A stretch of 64,000 bases of DNA, taken from contig CM032795.1 of NCBI GenBank assembly GCA_019155185.1, positions 9,775,795-9,839,794 of the forward strand, given 5' to 3'. The translations under genes and the position numbers were made by a program. The notes beneath the pieces are model-generated. The model saw only the letters and a list, made by a program, of their open reading frames with translations, was not told the DNA's origin and made no database searches. Below, one piece after another: positions 24,451-37,800 of the stretch. Each line of letters opens with the position of its first letter. Position 1 is the first letter of the stretch. This DNA comes from Beaufortia kweichowensis. Taxonomy: Eukaryota; Chordata; Actinopteri; Cypriniformes; Gastromyzontidae.

Positions 24451-25866
24451 AGATTATGTTATCATGCAGCAGATGGCAAAAAAAATCTGATCTCATTTTT
24501 TTCCTGTTTAGTGTTTACACATATGTTTCGCAACAGTGCAAACTGTCCTGTACTGACGGCCTGCTTATATATATATTTTAAAACAATGGTGACTGTCCAA
24601 TTTAAGTCATTTCTCATTTTTTTTGTAGAACTGTAGTGTGACTACATGTTCAATGGTTGGTAGACAAAGTAACTCAAATCAAGTTTATTTGTAAAGCGCT
24701 TTTTACAATTACAGGCTAATCTAAAAAAAATCCTGACTCACGGATTATAACTTAATGCCTTTTATCAATTCATTGTGAAATCTTGAGAAAACTGTTATCC
24801 TTAAACTACTATGTCCTATAAATAGGCTTCTAACACAAGATGACTCAGTATCAAAATGAGCAAAGAATGAAACCGAACACACGCTTACATTTTTATGTAT
24901 AAATATTTGGAAATATTTATATTTACCTACTAATTCTTTAAATAAGCATGTGTATTATATGGAGCGATGTATGACATCAGAAAATAACATTACAAGGAAC
25001 TCTCTGTCTGTTTAATATTGATGTATTATATGTCAACAACTAGTCAACAATTTTAACTCACTACACAGACACAACATAATGTAGAGCCATTGGTACTAAT
25101 GAAAGCTTCTTGCGTGACCTCAGTTTCCCTCTAACATTCTCTAATTACTTTATAAAGATTCCTGCTTAAACATGTTTTGCACTTCTGTCTGGCCTGTTAT
25201 CAGAGCCTCAGATGGTCCTGACATCTCAGTGAACAACAAGTGATTTGAGCTTGAATATGTGATCCTGCTTTAGGCTCAAATCTGACATTCAACACTTAAG
25301 TCTCACCTAGTAATAACAGAGCTAAGAAAAAAATGCATATACTAGTTAGTTAATACTGCACCATTCAGTATTAAAAAGGCCGTTGCTCTTATCAAAGAGG
25401 AACATTATGTAAAGACTTGTTAAAAACAAAAAAACAAAACAAAAAAGTAACAGACAAGATGCTAAAGAACACAATTCAAAGGGATATAACACATATATAT
25501 ATAATTATATAATCTTTTACAGTTTGTTTACACACTGAGACTAGATCTTGAGACACAAACAATAAAACCTGAAACTCAGGTTTTTGCTTTGGTTTACACC
25601 TTCCTCTTGCTGTGCCACAGAAATCTGTAATGGAATCTAAATCATCCTGTCGCTTATACCAGCCTCTATTTCTTCATATACTCGCTTCAGCTGTATTTGA
25701 CACCTGTTTTTGATTCCTCTTTGTATTTGTTGTATGTTTGTTTTTCCAGTGTTTCAATGGAAAAAAAACTGGTAGAGTAACATTTAGTTCTTCAGAAACG
25801 TGATACAATCCATCATCAGCAGAGGTATGGTATCTCTGTCAATGTATTCTCTGATAATTTGCATCT

Positions 25867-27254
25867 TTCTAAATGCATAGCAATATATTTCATCTTTTGG
25901 TAAGATTTGAAAAAACAATGGAAGCATATATCTGGGTGTGCCCATCAACACTAGCCTGTATTCTACAACCACATCTGTAGCAGACTGAATCTGTATGTCC
26001 ATGTTGCCATTAAGTCATTGTGCCATTTTAGATGTCCCAGAAAAGCATGAGGAAAACATTATAATAAAAGCAGGTGTAGTGGCTTCCTTCATGACTATGA
26101 GATTGCTCATATATCAGCATATGGCTGAGCAACATGACACGGAGCAGATCACGGCTGCTGTCATTTACTACACTAATATGATTTTTCACAGGTTAATCAG
26201 TGAAGATCATTAAAGTGCATTTATTTTTCACCATTTTTTCTCTTTGTGGCATTTTACAATATGATTTCATTTATTAACATTGTATTTTTACAACATTCAT
26301 TATTCATTGTTAGTTAACAAATGTAATATTATGGTAATGAGTTACCATAAAGTGTCCCACAGAAGATTTTTTCCTATAAAACAATGTAAAATGTGGCCCA
26401 CCGCCCACATGTCTGCATGCCTGTTCTTCAAAGGCAGGGAAATAGGCATAAATGTCAAAACTTTCCATGTGTCAACATCAGAATTATCTAAAATGATCTA
26501 AAACAATCAAAATTCAGTAGAATATGAATACTCTACATATATAACATGTGAAGTGAACAGCTGTTTTGTCTAACGTGAAAATCTAGACATAAATTATATT
26601 CCAGTCTCTGTGAAGTGTTCCAAAGTTCTGTCAATGAAGGCAGGATAGAACGAGGTGTTCCTGGAAAAAATAATATTTTCAGAGAAGATACCTGCAGTTG
26701 GTTCATGAACCAACAGGTCAACACGCTACTTTCCAGCTGAAAGCAAAAGCAGTGTGAAAAGCTGCTCCAAATAAAATTTGAAATACAATCATCATATGGT
26801 TTGTCTTACTTTCTATAAGGTCATTCTATAAACTATTTGCAGTTAAATCTATTAACATATTCCCAACAATTTAATACTTATTTTGAACATTTTCAGCCAC
26901 AGAGCAACATCGTTCAGTGTTGTTACATTTGAGTTTGGGACCAGAGTTAAGTGAAAAAAAAGTTTCTAATGTGTAACCCACTTCACAACCTAACAATTTT
27001 GCAATTATGGACTTCATGAACTTAATGCACTCATTTTGTGTACGACTGAAAATTCAAAACAGGATGTTCAGAGTTCCAGAAAAGCTCCCTCCCATCCTAG
27101 AGACCACACCTGAGACAGCACACTTACACACTCAAAACCTGAGCGATCAAATGTGAGGAAAGGAAACCAAAGACATGAAGAGCTGCTTTAAGAAAACATG
27201 TCTGAACATGGATTAACGAAACTTATTCTAAATGCATAGCAATATATTTCATCT
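25867..27254. repeat. Pair of identical 29-bp direct repeats
   Basis: The 29-mer starting TTCTAAATGCATAGCAATAT occurs at 25867-25895 and again at 27226-27254, in the same orientation 1.36 kb apart, with no clear similarity in the flanks. On the minus strand both read DEIYCYAFR. Confidence 0.9.
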
Positions 27255-27567
27255 GTTGTAGAAAATATGCACCAGGACTTCTGGGTCTCTTTCTTTTGTT
27301 CACCTTCTCACCTAATAAACTAATAGGGGGTGCAAGTTTCAATTAATTACTTATTACATCTTTAATTAAATCATCTAGTGGACTGAACTCTTTGTCTCTT
27401 TGTTTTAAAGCAGTGTTGTATGCCTATATACATTGAATTGGGCAAAATTTTGTAAAGCATCTTTTGCAGTTTAGAATAGGAAATAGGAAATCCAAGAAAC
27501 AAAATGAAATGCACTCATTTACTTTATCTACTGCATATAAACATTTTGGAACTAAAATGTTTTATAT

Positions 27568-27745
27568 AGCTCAAATTTATATAGCTCAAATGATAAAGCA
27601 TTATGTCGTCATCCCAAAAGCACACATACTGAAAATAAAATATACTGTAAATATATAGAAATTGTATAAAAAATATACCTTACCTTGAATGCACTGTCGC
27701 TTTGGATAACAGCATCTGCCAAATACATGAAAGTAATTTTAATGT
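27568..27745 (+). mobile_element. tRNA-derived SINE, decayed
   Basis: A degraded head (TAGCTCAAATGATAAAGCATTATG) preceded by a short duplicated stretch is followed by 'gcacacatactgaaaa' and the tail TTGAATGCACTGTCGCTTTGGATAACAGCATCTGCCAAAT. Parts and order match the SINE at 23356-23495. Confidence 0.75.
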
Positions 27746-29162
27746 AAATACTAAAACTGGGCTTTTTTTAGAAAGTGTTTTTCTTATTTCTACTTAATTA
27801 TTCTTACAGTATGGTATAATTACATGAGAAATTAGTGACTAACATATATGTAATTATTTCCTGGAGCAGCTTACACATTGTTTTTTTTTTAGGTCTATTG
27901 TGTTTATTCTAATATGCAATGTGTGTCATTTTATGATGGCAAATAGCCAAAGACAATTTAGGATTTGTGATCATTAAATGTCTTCCATGGATGACTGTCA
28001 TACTGTTTACTATGGTAAAAGGTATTGTAGGTTTGGTTTATTTTTAGTTTACTTCTGCCTTAGATTTAAGAAATACTATTACAAAACACCATTATTGTCC
28101 AAGACACAGTTCATTGGACAAATGTTGTAAACAAATTGTTTGTGTTATATAATTTTACTTTGGACAATATACTACACATTATAAAGTGGTTAGTTCCAGT
28201 CCCTGATTCTGATTGGTCAATAGCTGTGTTTTATTCACAATAAAAGCACAGCTATTGCCATTCCACCCAATGGTTCTGTGTAGCAATCTGTTTGCTTACA
28301 TGAAATTACATCTTCTTGTAACTGAACCTATGACTCAAAACCTTGTTACTTTTGTAACAGTTTCCTTGTGTGGCAACTAGCCCCAGTGTCCACTACTTTT
28401 CACTTAGCGTCACGGATGTGTGAATGTGTGGAACTTCTTCCTTGTTTTCTTTAGTAAGATAAAGTGTAATAATTACAGTGCATAATACATAAACATCGCC
28501 TCATTACAGAGCAGCACACTCAAAAGCAGGCACGTTTACAGACTCACAAGATAATTAACATAATAAGCTTCAGATGATGTCTGATCATATGAGCCGGCAG
28601 AAGCTTACTCATCTTTCTTCCATTCGAGTAAAGCTCTTCTAATAATCTTTTAAGGCTGTTGTTCTTGGGACCTAGCAGTATCAGTATCAGGTTGTAATGT
28701 GTAGCAGAGTATCAGTTTGTCTTATCTTCTGACTTGTAATGATTGTACATTTGTTCTTTATTAAACACCACAGAGCATTTCAAACCATCTGGTATTCATT
28801 GTTCACACTGTCATCTTTGGCTTGCTCACTGGGAACTATTCATACTGTATACAGTATATTAAGGCAGATATACTTCTAAATACAGTTTGATTAATTGTCT
28901 TTACAGTTTAATGTAATGTAAAATCAATATCTTAGTGTTATATTTTTTCTCTTATACAGTAATATATACTGTACATCCTAACCAAAAGACACTACGTTTA
29001 AAATGATTAAGAGGACTGCCGTTATAGCACCTTTTGGAACTTTGCATATCTTTCTTTCCTACAGTTAAATATAAAGGAAAATAATGACATTTTTGCCTAT
29101 TATGCTGTTTATTATTTAATTCTCCTATTGTTATCATCTATTTTGTGCTTAAATGTTTTTTT

Positions 29163-29222
29163 GTATGGCTGCTTTGCAACAATGCACATTTTGAAAAGTG
29201 CTACAGAATTAAACTTAAATTG
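29163..29222 (+). repeat. Fragment of a dispersed fish repeat
   Basis: The text 'ggctgctttgcaacaatgcacattttgaaaagtgctacagaattaaac' is the recognisable end of the repeat family also seen at 37153-37224. Confidence 0.55.
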
Positions 29223-32200
29223 CAGTATGATTTAAGTGTATGTGTATTTTTTTCTAGCTAAGAGACGTAGTGAAGCCAGGAATGTTTTCCTGCTCTTTTT
29301 TCATGTTATTTATGGTTTAAAGAAGATTTTAGCCTTACCTCACGGTATTGGAGGAAATGGTTGTGGTTTTCATTCCCATCAGAAACTTCTATGAGTCTGT
29401 AATAGTAAAACTTGTAGATACTTTAGAATCATTTCCCACACAATTGTGTTTTAAAGTTGCCAAAAACACAAAAAGGTTATTAAAATAGTCTTTTTTTAAA
29501 TTAAGCTATAATCAGGAAGAGAAGCATCTTATTAGAAAGTTGCAGGAAAACAAATTATGGCCCACAATGTTGAAAACAACAGGGCAAAAAAATTTTCCTT
29601 GTTTAGTAGTCTTTTTTGGTAAGTGCACAGATATGGGTTTAGCCTCTGCTTGACCCTTTCAAGTTACAATTCATCATGATGCCTCATGTTGCCTATTAAA
29701 ATAGAAAGAGTAATTGCCTACATCCTCACTTGGATTTACTATAAACCCAGCTTCTGTTTAGTGGCTTTAGCTCATTACTGCAGTGGATAATGCCTAAGCA
29801 TGTCTATTACAAAGATCCACATGTAGTCCATTGGTAAATCTTATTTTATCAGCCACATGTGGCAAAGTAAGATTGTGTGTATTATTTGAAAAAGTGAGCT
29901 TGTGCCTAAAATAAACTACTGGAATGATAAATAAAGACCCAATAACAAAAAAGAAAGCCCTAATAAACATGAAGATCAATCCTTGCAATATGTTTTTTGA
30001 TCTTTTGTATAATTTTATCCTCTGGCAGGCTCAGAAAAAATCTGTTCATTGCTGTTTTCTGGAACTGATATGATTTGTGGGCTTTCAAAGACGAAAGGAG
30101 ACATAAAAGTGTTCACCTATTGAAGAGGGAAGAAAAAATCAAAACCATCTTGGCAGAATTACCATAGAGATTCAATGGTCAAACAATAACAGAGAAAGAA
30201 TGAAAGAATGAAAGTTATGTCTTTAAGACAGAGGAAAAATACATGTGGTGATTTACTTTAAGCTAATAAACATTTGCATTTATTTCAGTTCATATTATAA
30301 AAATGTCAGAGTAATAGAGTTTACTTATATTTTATCTAACAATATAAAATAAAACAATACTTTCTGCACTTGCATAAGAAATCATTTTCTTTACATGTGC
30401 TGTAAGAAACTGTAGACCCCTACGTATGTGATGATGTAACTGTCAGAATGATGACACGGGTTTCTCAGATTTATGCGTTCAATGCATCTTTGACTCATAC
30501 TCATGTTGGCCCTAAGGGTTTGTCTCTTTTTTCCTGGAAACGTGTATGCACTGATTAATAAAGTCTACTCCCAAATATCAGCACTCAATAGTCAATAGTA
30601 TGCAACTGATTTCATAAACATTTATACACGTTTTACTTAATTGCCACACATTAATAATAATACATTTTAAATCTGAAAAGAATTGAGGGAAAAGTTATTC
30701 TTAGTTTGAGTACTACAAATGTTTACATACAGATAAGACTTTCAAATCAATTTGAGAGAATATTAAAAAAGTGTATGAGAAAAATGGGGATCACACACGT
30801 CACAAAATGTTAGAATGCTTTTGTAGGACTTCACCATCAGCAAAAATCAACCGTCTTCCACCCTATAAATAAACATTCTTACGTGCTCTCCATATCACTG
30901 GGAGAATGAAAATAAGCCACCTTTGCACATGATTTAGCTGATATTAACCGATAAGAACCTATTTATTTGTCTTTGCAAATGAATGTATTGATTAGCACAT
31001 GAAATGGAGCCAGTTCATTCTAGTCAAACACGTTCAGCTCTTAGGTAAACATCAGAGGATTACAGCCTGTATGAATTTCAGTAAAACTCAGTTCAGTTAC
31101 TATATAGAGTGGGTGGAGGATCTAACTGGCATGTTCAGAGATGTGTCATATATTCTTTGGTTTAAATTGCTTGTTGAGAACACGACATTCCTCAATTACA
31201 CAACATGGACACTGTGTATTTCATTACCGTTATCGTAAGGGGGGAGGTCATGTATTCTTTGTTTTTCAAATAATGCTGCAAAATGGATCCCCTAAATCTC
31301 TTAAACAGTTTAGCTTATCTGAAAAGTGTCAAAACAAAATGTTGTACTGAATATCATTACAGATATAACTTGACCATATACACAAGGTTATTACAGGTGT
31401 GCGGTTACTATGTACTGACAAAAAAGAACTATGCAAGACATAAAAACAAATCTTTATGAGGTAATGGTCAAAAGAATGTCCAAGATACAAGAACACTCAA
31501 AACGTTATTAAATCCTGATACAAAAATATATCTGTTATGAAACTAAACCTTCTGGGTATAATCTAAAAAATAGATAAAAAACACCTGAATGTAAGATATT
31601 TGGCAATAGGTGTTTTGAAGAGGGAGAATCTGTGTAGTTTGAAGAATGGAAGCTAAAGTGGAAAATGTATGTTTTTAAGAACAGGGATGACAGATGCACT
31701 ACCAGTAACACATATTTAGCATATTCAGTTGGTTGGGAAATCATTGTGCGTAGAATCGGGGCCATTTGCACAATGTTCCTGTCAGTTGGGGAGTTTAAAT
31801 ATAAATATTTACACCACTGACTTAAGTGAGACATTATAAAGAAGGACAAACTTCTATGCATTCAAGATAAGTTTTTGGCCTCACATAGTTCAGGTTAAAA
31901 TATGTGATTCTAAAAGGCATATTAGATACTATTAGATGATAACAATATTTTAAGACAGTAAAATTACAAGATTATTTTCTGTTGAAAAGTAAATTATACT
32001 TTTGCCTACTTTACACCTTGTCTATTAAATAAACGTTCATCCGACCTTTCAATGAGATAAAGTAATTTGTTAATATAAAGTAAATGTGAGCATTTTAGTG
32101 TATATTATTATATATCAGAATTGTAAGGAATTAGGTGTCTTACAGTACATAGGCCAAAATACCGCAAATACATTGTTGAATGCATCATTTTTAATGACAG

Positions 32201-32772
32201 ATGTTCAGTCTCCCTCTACTGGCAAGTTTTATGTGTACTCCAGATTTACTTAACAGATTAATTTTTGTTTAAATTTGATAGAATCAAGATTATACTGATT
32301 AGGGTTGACATCAAAAACAAAACTACCATGACTCTCTTGAACTGTGAGGATATCAAAACCAAAGGTTTTGAGAGACTGGTCTCTCCAACTTATTCTACAG
32401 CACAAATAAAGAGCTGATGAGTACAAATCACTCAAGCTCTACAAAGTTTTAATGTCTCTGTTTTAGTGTTTAGTGTTTGCCAGAAATCTTTATGAAATTA
32501 AAGACAGAAAGCCATACTTTAATGGGCAGAACATAAAACAGCAGCAATTGCTGTCAATGCCACAAGCAATTAATGATTCATATGCCCAATTACTTGATTA
32601 TATGCCTGAAGTTAAGGCTATAATGGGCTGACACTGACACACAGATAATGATATAATTATTATGTTGTATGTCTTATTTAAACAAACATTAGCCAGGACA
32701 TCAATACCAAAATAATAAAAGAAGTTGAAGTGTGACAAGCGTACAAACTGAGTTTAGATGAGTACAAAACCA

Positions 32773-33026
32773 CACTCTAAAAACTGATGTGTTAAAAATA
32801 ACAAATAAAAAACAAAACAAACGTGTTGTCTCTAACTAGACACATCTCCGTGTTAAGTTAAGGACAACACATTTTGTGTTACTTTTAACTCCACTTGTGT
32901 TACTTTCAACGCAACATGTGTTATTCCCTTTTATGTATTTAACACAAAATGAGTTACCTAATGTGACTAAACTCATAATGTGTTAAACAGCAAAACACAT
33001 AAAATAACACATCCTTTTTAAGAGTG
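32773..33026. mobile_element. MITE with CACTCT termini
   Basis: The ends are inverted repeats: CACTCTAAAAACTGATGTGTTA on the left and TAACACATCCTTTTTAAGAGTG on the right. The interior is rich in internally repeated 'gtgttac' and 'aacacaaaatg' blocks and has no coding capacity. Confidence 0.75.
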
Positions 33027-34847
33027 CACTTTCCCCATAATTATTTAAATCTAAAACGGCTAAATTGTCATCCATTTCTCCAGCAAGGCAGACAATGCAT
33101 CCACCCAGAACATGACTACCATGGACATGTCTAAAGGTGTTTCCTTTAATCAAAGGTGGAGTTATGGGAAAGACTAGACTTTAAATGTGGGAAAGGCTAG
33201 AAAAGCCTTTATATCACCAAAGCAACTTGATCTGACTCAGTCCTTGCTAACTGTATATCTATCTGGAGCAAAAAAAGAATGTTAATGTATGCATTGTTTT
33301 TATGATTAAGTGGCAGAAATACAAAGACTTGTGTAGTATGGTGATTTCTGACATAGACCTACTGCATTACATGACACTACATGACACACATTGTTTTACT
33401 TTAACAAAAAATAAACAGAACATGGTTCTGAAATCTTAGGTTCAGAGTTACCCCTAGAACTAACAATTTTGATACATCAAATAACAATTAACTACTTTTA
33501 CATTTATTTTGGAGACGCTTCTATCTAAAGCAGTTTTAATTAGAGAGCAGTTTGTGTTTAAAAAACATTAAAGCAAAACAAAAATGTTTTTTTCAAACAA
33601 GGTTTATTCTCCTATAAACAGCATTCAGCATTGTACCACAAAAGTTTAGCAAGTTAAGCATTTCATGTTATACCAATTGCATACCTTTTCTGTTTACATT
33701 ATTTACAGTTTGCCATCAAAAATGTTTAGTACATTTATCTGTAGTCAATCTTATACTGTTTCAAAACGAAGTGGTGTGAAAATCTCTGAGAAACATTTTA
33801 GCCATGAATTCAGAATAACGTATTTTCAGTAACATTCATAAAAATGAACATTCATGGGGTGAAACTTCATAGAGACCAAACATATACAATGTTTTTTAAA
33901 GTATAGCGAGGTTGTAAAAACTTCTTTTACCAATATTTGTCATTTGTTGAAGAAGAGATACATTTAAATAATATTTTATAATGGATCCTTAAAAAACTTC
34001 AAGGAGAACAATGGGTCAACGGGTAAGAGAAATGCATCATTACCATTAGGTTTGTTGTAAATTCAGATGTCTGTGATGGACTAGCCACTAAAATCCAAAA
34101 CTGCCAAACAAATGTAAATGCCTAGTGTATATCATGGGGTATTAAAGAAAAAAATAAATAACAGGACATCAATCTTGCATAGTCAGATCATTTTATCCCA
34201 ACCATCAGACAAATCCCTAATAACTGGTAGTCCACTGTTTTAATGTAACTGTAGGCCCAGGCTAAATTTCTTTAGTTACCTGTAAAACGTGTTACAATAA
34301 CATGGGGACATTCATTGAGGGCTGGATAAAATCAGATACAAACAAAGCGCTCCTTCTATAGAAAGTGACAACAAAAGTTCCAAACACAAGCAGTAGGATT
34401 AAAAGAGAAATTAAGAGACGGCCAAGACTTTATATCTTCGTGAAAATTAGTGTATGCTCGTTCTGTATTCTTATCGATAAACTTCTAAATAAATCCTTAA
34501 AGAAGGAAAAACATAACACTAATTATCACCAATACAAACATACTCCTAAAAAACTCAGAAGCATAATGTTAAATAGGAACGGTGGTGTTTTTTGTAAAAA
34601 TGCTAACATTTGAAAGTGGACATATCAGGCACTTAGATAGTGTTTGAGATAACGTCAAAAAGACTTCCGAATAATTCCACTATGACTTTGACCTATGGTT
34701 GATTTGTGGCTTACTGAGGGATATTTTGGAGTCAGTCTACTTCCAACTCTCAGGAAACATTCCCACAAACCTGTCAAACACACAGAGAGCAAAGCCAGGC
34801 CGTCTGTACACAGAAATGGGAAAAGATCTGCTGGTAAAGGGGCAGAT

Positions 34848-37800
34848 TTATCTGTCCTTGGATGTGAGCTTCTCAATCAGCTCCTGAAGGGGTGCAAGTT
34901 CTTTCCTGTCAATCAAATTAAACTCCTGAGAAAAAATGAGAAAAGAATCATTAACAATTTTCAAATCATCAACAAATACAGTAGTAGCATAAGATATTCT
35001 TAGAAATTAATCAATGAAATCAAGAAAGAAATATTTTAATAATTTCTTAAACATAAAGGAGTTTACAAAACACAAATTCATCTCAGTTCATCATCTCGCC
35101 ACCAAACACAAAAACTCACACACCACATTGACACATGTCCTACCTGAACAAAGAAGATAAAGTGCTTGAAAGAGGTGTTGAGGTGTGCCTCCTCCTGCAG
35201 CTGGATAACAGAATCAAAGTGCTGGTGGTAGATGTGAGCGTAAACACGAAACAGTCTCTTCAAAATTGTCTTGGCTACGGACATGAAGTTCTTTGGAAAA
35301 GGAACCCCTGTCACACAAATGAATTAAACTTATTTGCAAATATAATAATCGAATAATAATCATTCGAGTCCGAGGAGTAAAAATGGACATCTGAATATAT
35401 ATGATTTTGTGAATATCTTTTTAATGAAAAGAATTTGTGATCATGTTGATCCTTAAGAAAATGTAAATCTGCTCTGCATAAACACCCGAAGCGCCACCTT
35501 GTGTCCAATTTCCCAAAACATTCAGCACACAGTTCTTTGAAGACACCTCCACATACTATATCCCAAGTATCATGATCAGGTATTCCCTGAAATTTTTATT
35601 GACCATTTTCATTATGGCAGATATTTTAGAATAGACCACAGAAAACCCACATCATGCAAGAACATACATAGTAACTGTCATGAAAAAGAAACAAAAGACG
35701 CAAGACAATGGAGGAAAAATATTGTTTGTCCAAAATAGAAATGTAAGTGTTAGCAGTCGTGCCGCATGGACCCCTACAACTGAAATGATTCAATGAGGAA
35801 GATACCTATTTTTGAAGGGAAAAGTGTCTCATCGTCAAGCTGATCTTGGACCCAAGTCATCAGGTAATCAATGTACTTCGGTGCTGAACACTTTATAGGT
35901 TTCTTTATGTTGGTTCCATCTGCCCAGTGATATTCATACCTGCAGACAACACACAAGAAATAAGTCAAATTAAACATTTTTAAATTTACATTACACACAT
36001 TGACACATTATAATAAAATCCTGCTAATACTTACTTGGGTCCAGCAGACATTAATGGACAGCTTTCCTCAGTGCAGAAGTCTGTGATGGTCCCATACAGC
36101 ATGTTGATCTGGTTGAAGAAGTCCACAGCTATGGGCATAAAATATATGCACCATTACTGTATCAACCCATGTATCTTTTTTCTCCACAACAACTGCAGTT
36201 GTAAATGTCTGTTCAGAAGAAGGGCCAAAAGCCATATCATATTCCATTGTTGCAATGTTCCCAATCCTAAAAATGAACCGCTGGTCTCATGCAGTTGACT
36301 GGTGGTGGTCTTCTCATTATTGACTCACTTCCAAACAAATTCATTCTAAAGAAACTCATGGTTTCTTTACACCCTGCTAATCATACATCACGAGCTGGGA
36401 AACACCCACCATTACATGAGCCTTAGCAATTAAATGAAACCAGAAACCCTGGCCACATCAACACTGCTGGAGACAGCTGGTTTTCAGCTTTCTGATCATG
36501 AGGCTAATGAATAGAGATGACTTCACTCTCATATCTCTATTGTTATAAATAGAAGAAGCCAGAGGCAAAGCAGCCCACATAAAATGGTTTTTAATCAAGA
36601 GTATTACTTGCAAATTGAATACAGACTTCAAGTGTGTTTAAACACTGACATAAAAAAGTCACTCAATACATTTTAAAAAAAATTGACAATATGCATCCGA
36701 TGGACAATATTCTATTCCAATAGAATAGAATATTGGCCACAGGAGCTGAAAAGTTCTTAAATTAAAAATACCAGAAAACTTTTCAAGTGTAAGTGATTAT
36801 AGATACCAAAATATTATTTTGCAGCTGTTGTTATGAGGGGTGAAGTTATCATACTTCAAAATGTGGTAAATGTGGTATGTCTGGAAAGTATTGATACTGC
36901 ATTTAATTACTTTATATAATTACAAACGTTCTGTGACAGTACATGATTTTAGACGGAGGAACTGATTTATTTGCCAAAGCTAAACAGGACAGCAACCCAT
37001 AACCATTACCAAAAACCCGACAATGGCGTTTTAGAAAGCCTTTCAAACAGGCTACGAAAAATCACAGACCTTATTAGGGTTATGTAGTTTCTTTAAATTT
37101 GGACTTATTTTGTAGTTTTACTTTCTCTTCCCTCAACTGTTTATTGTCTTCTCTGTAAAGCTGCTTTGAGACAATGCAACACTGTGAAAAGTGCTATATG
37201 AATAAACCTGAATTGAATTGAATTATTTCACTCTAAAACCAAAAAACGCTATTTTAAGAACCTTCCAGACTGGCACATGCATCTACACTGTTTAAAGTCA
37301 CATGCTTACTGTTGACTGCCACCCATTCATTAAGATCTTCTCCATCGGGCAGCATGACAGCCATGCGCAGGTTTCCGCTGCCCAGCGTGGCCTCCGCATG
37401 CTTCAGGAGCTCGTACTGGTGCGAACCCTCTGGAATGTTCTTCTTCGGCTTGAACGTCTTTGACGAGCGGCTTCCACTGTGGAGGTAAAATGCAGCAGTT
37501 TTAGATTTGATGTTGGATGTGAGCTTACACTATAATCAAAGTACACAAGAAAAAACGATCACAGCAAACGTTTGTTGTACTAAACCCTTTCCTACCAAAG
37601 TGGGATTCTGTGAGTTTGTGGAAAAGTCATTAAATGAATGGTGGGCTTCCAGTGGCAGCAGTGCTGTAGGGAAGGACTAGCGGGCTATTATCTGCTGGAA
37701 GCTTAAATACATGAGACCTACTTTTCCATTTGGATCTTTTTTTGGGGGAACACAAAGTGGGTTTTTTCCACAATAATTATCTCCTTTTTTCTAGAACACA

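Larger units (their letters stand above)
20885..34847. other. About 14 kb gene-poor intergenic region
   Basis: I find no convincing coding exon, tRNA or structural RNA here. What can be named is listed separately: three tRNA-type SINEs, a reverse-oriented repeat, a CACTCT-ended MITE and scattered fragments. The right end, up to 34847, probably contains the mob1b 3' UTR; minus-strand AATAAA candidates include plus TTTATT at 33603-33608. Confidence 0.5.

Noticed and set aside
25784..26002. 72-codon minus-strand frame with GTPRYMLP and DEIYCYAFR segments
   Set aside because: It looks protein-like in places and part of it recurs at 27226-27254, but I cannot connect it to any family or to neighbouring exons. 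It may be a repeat remnant.
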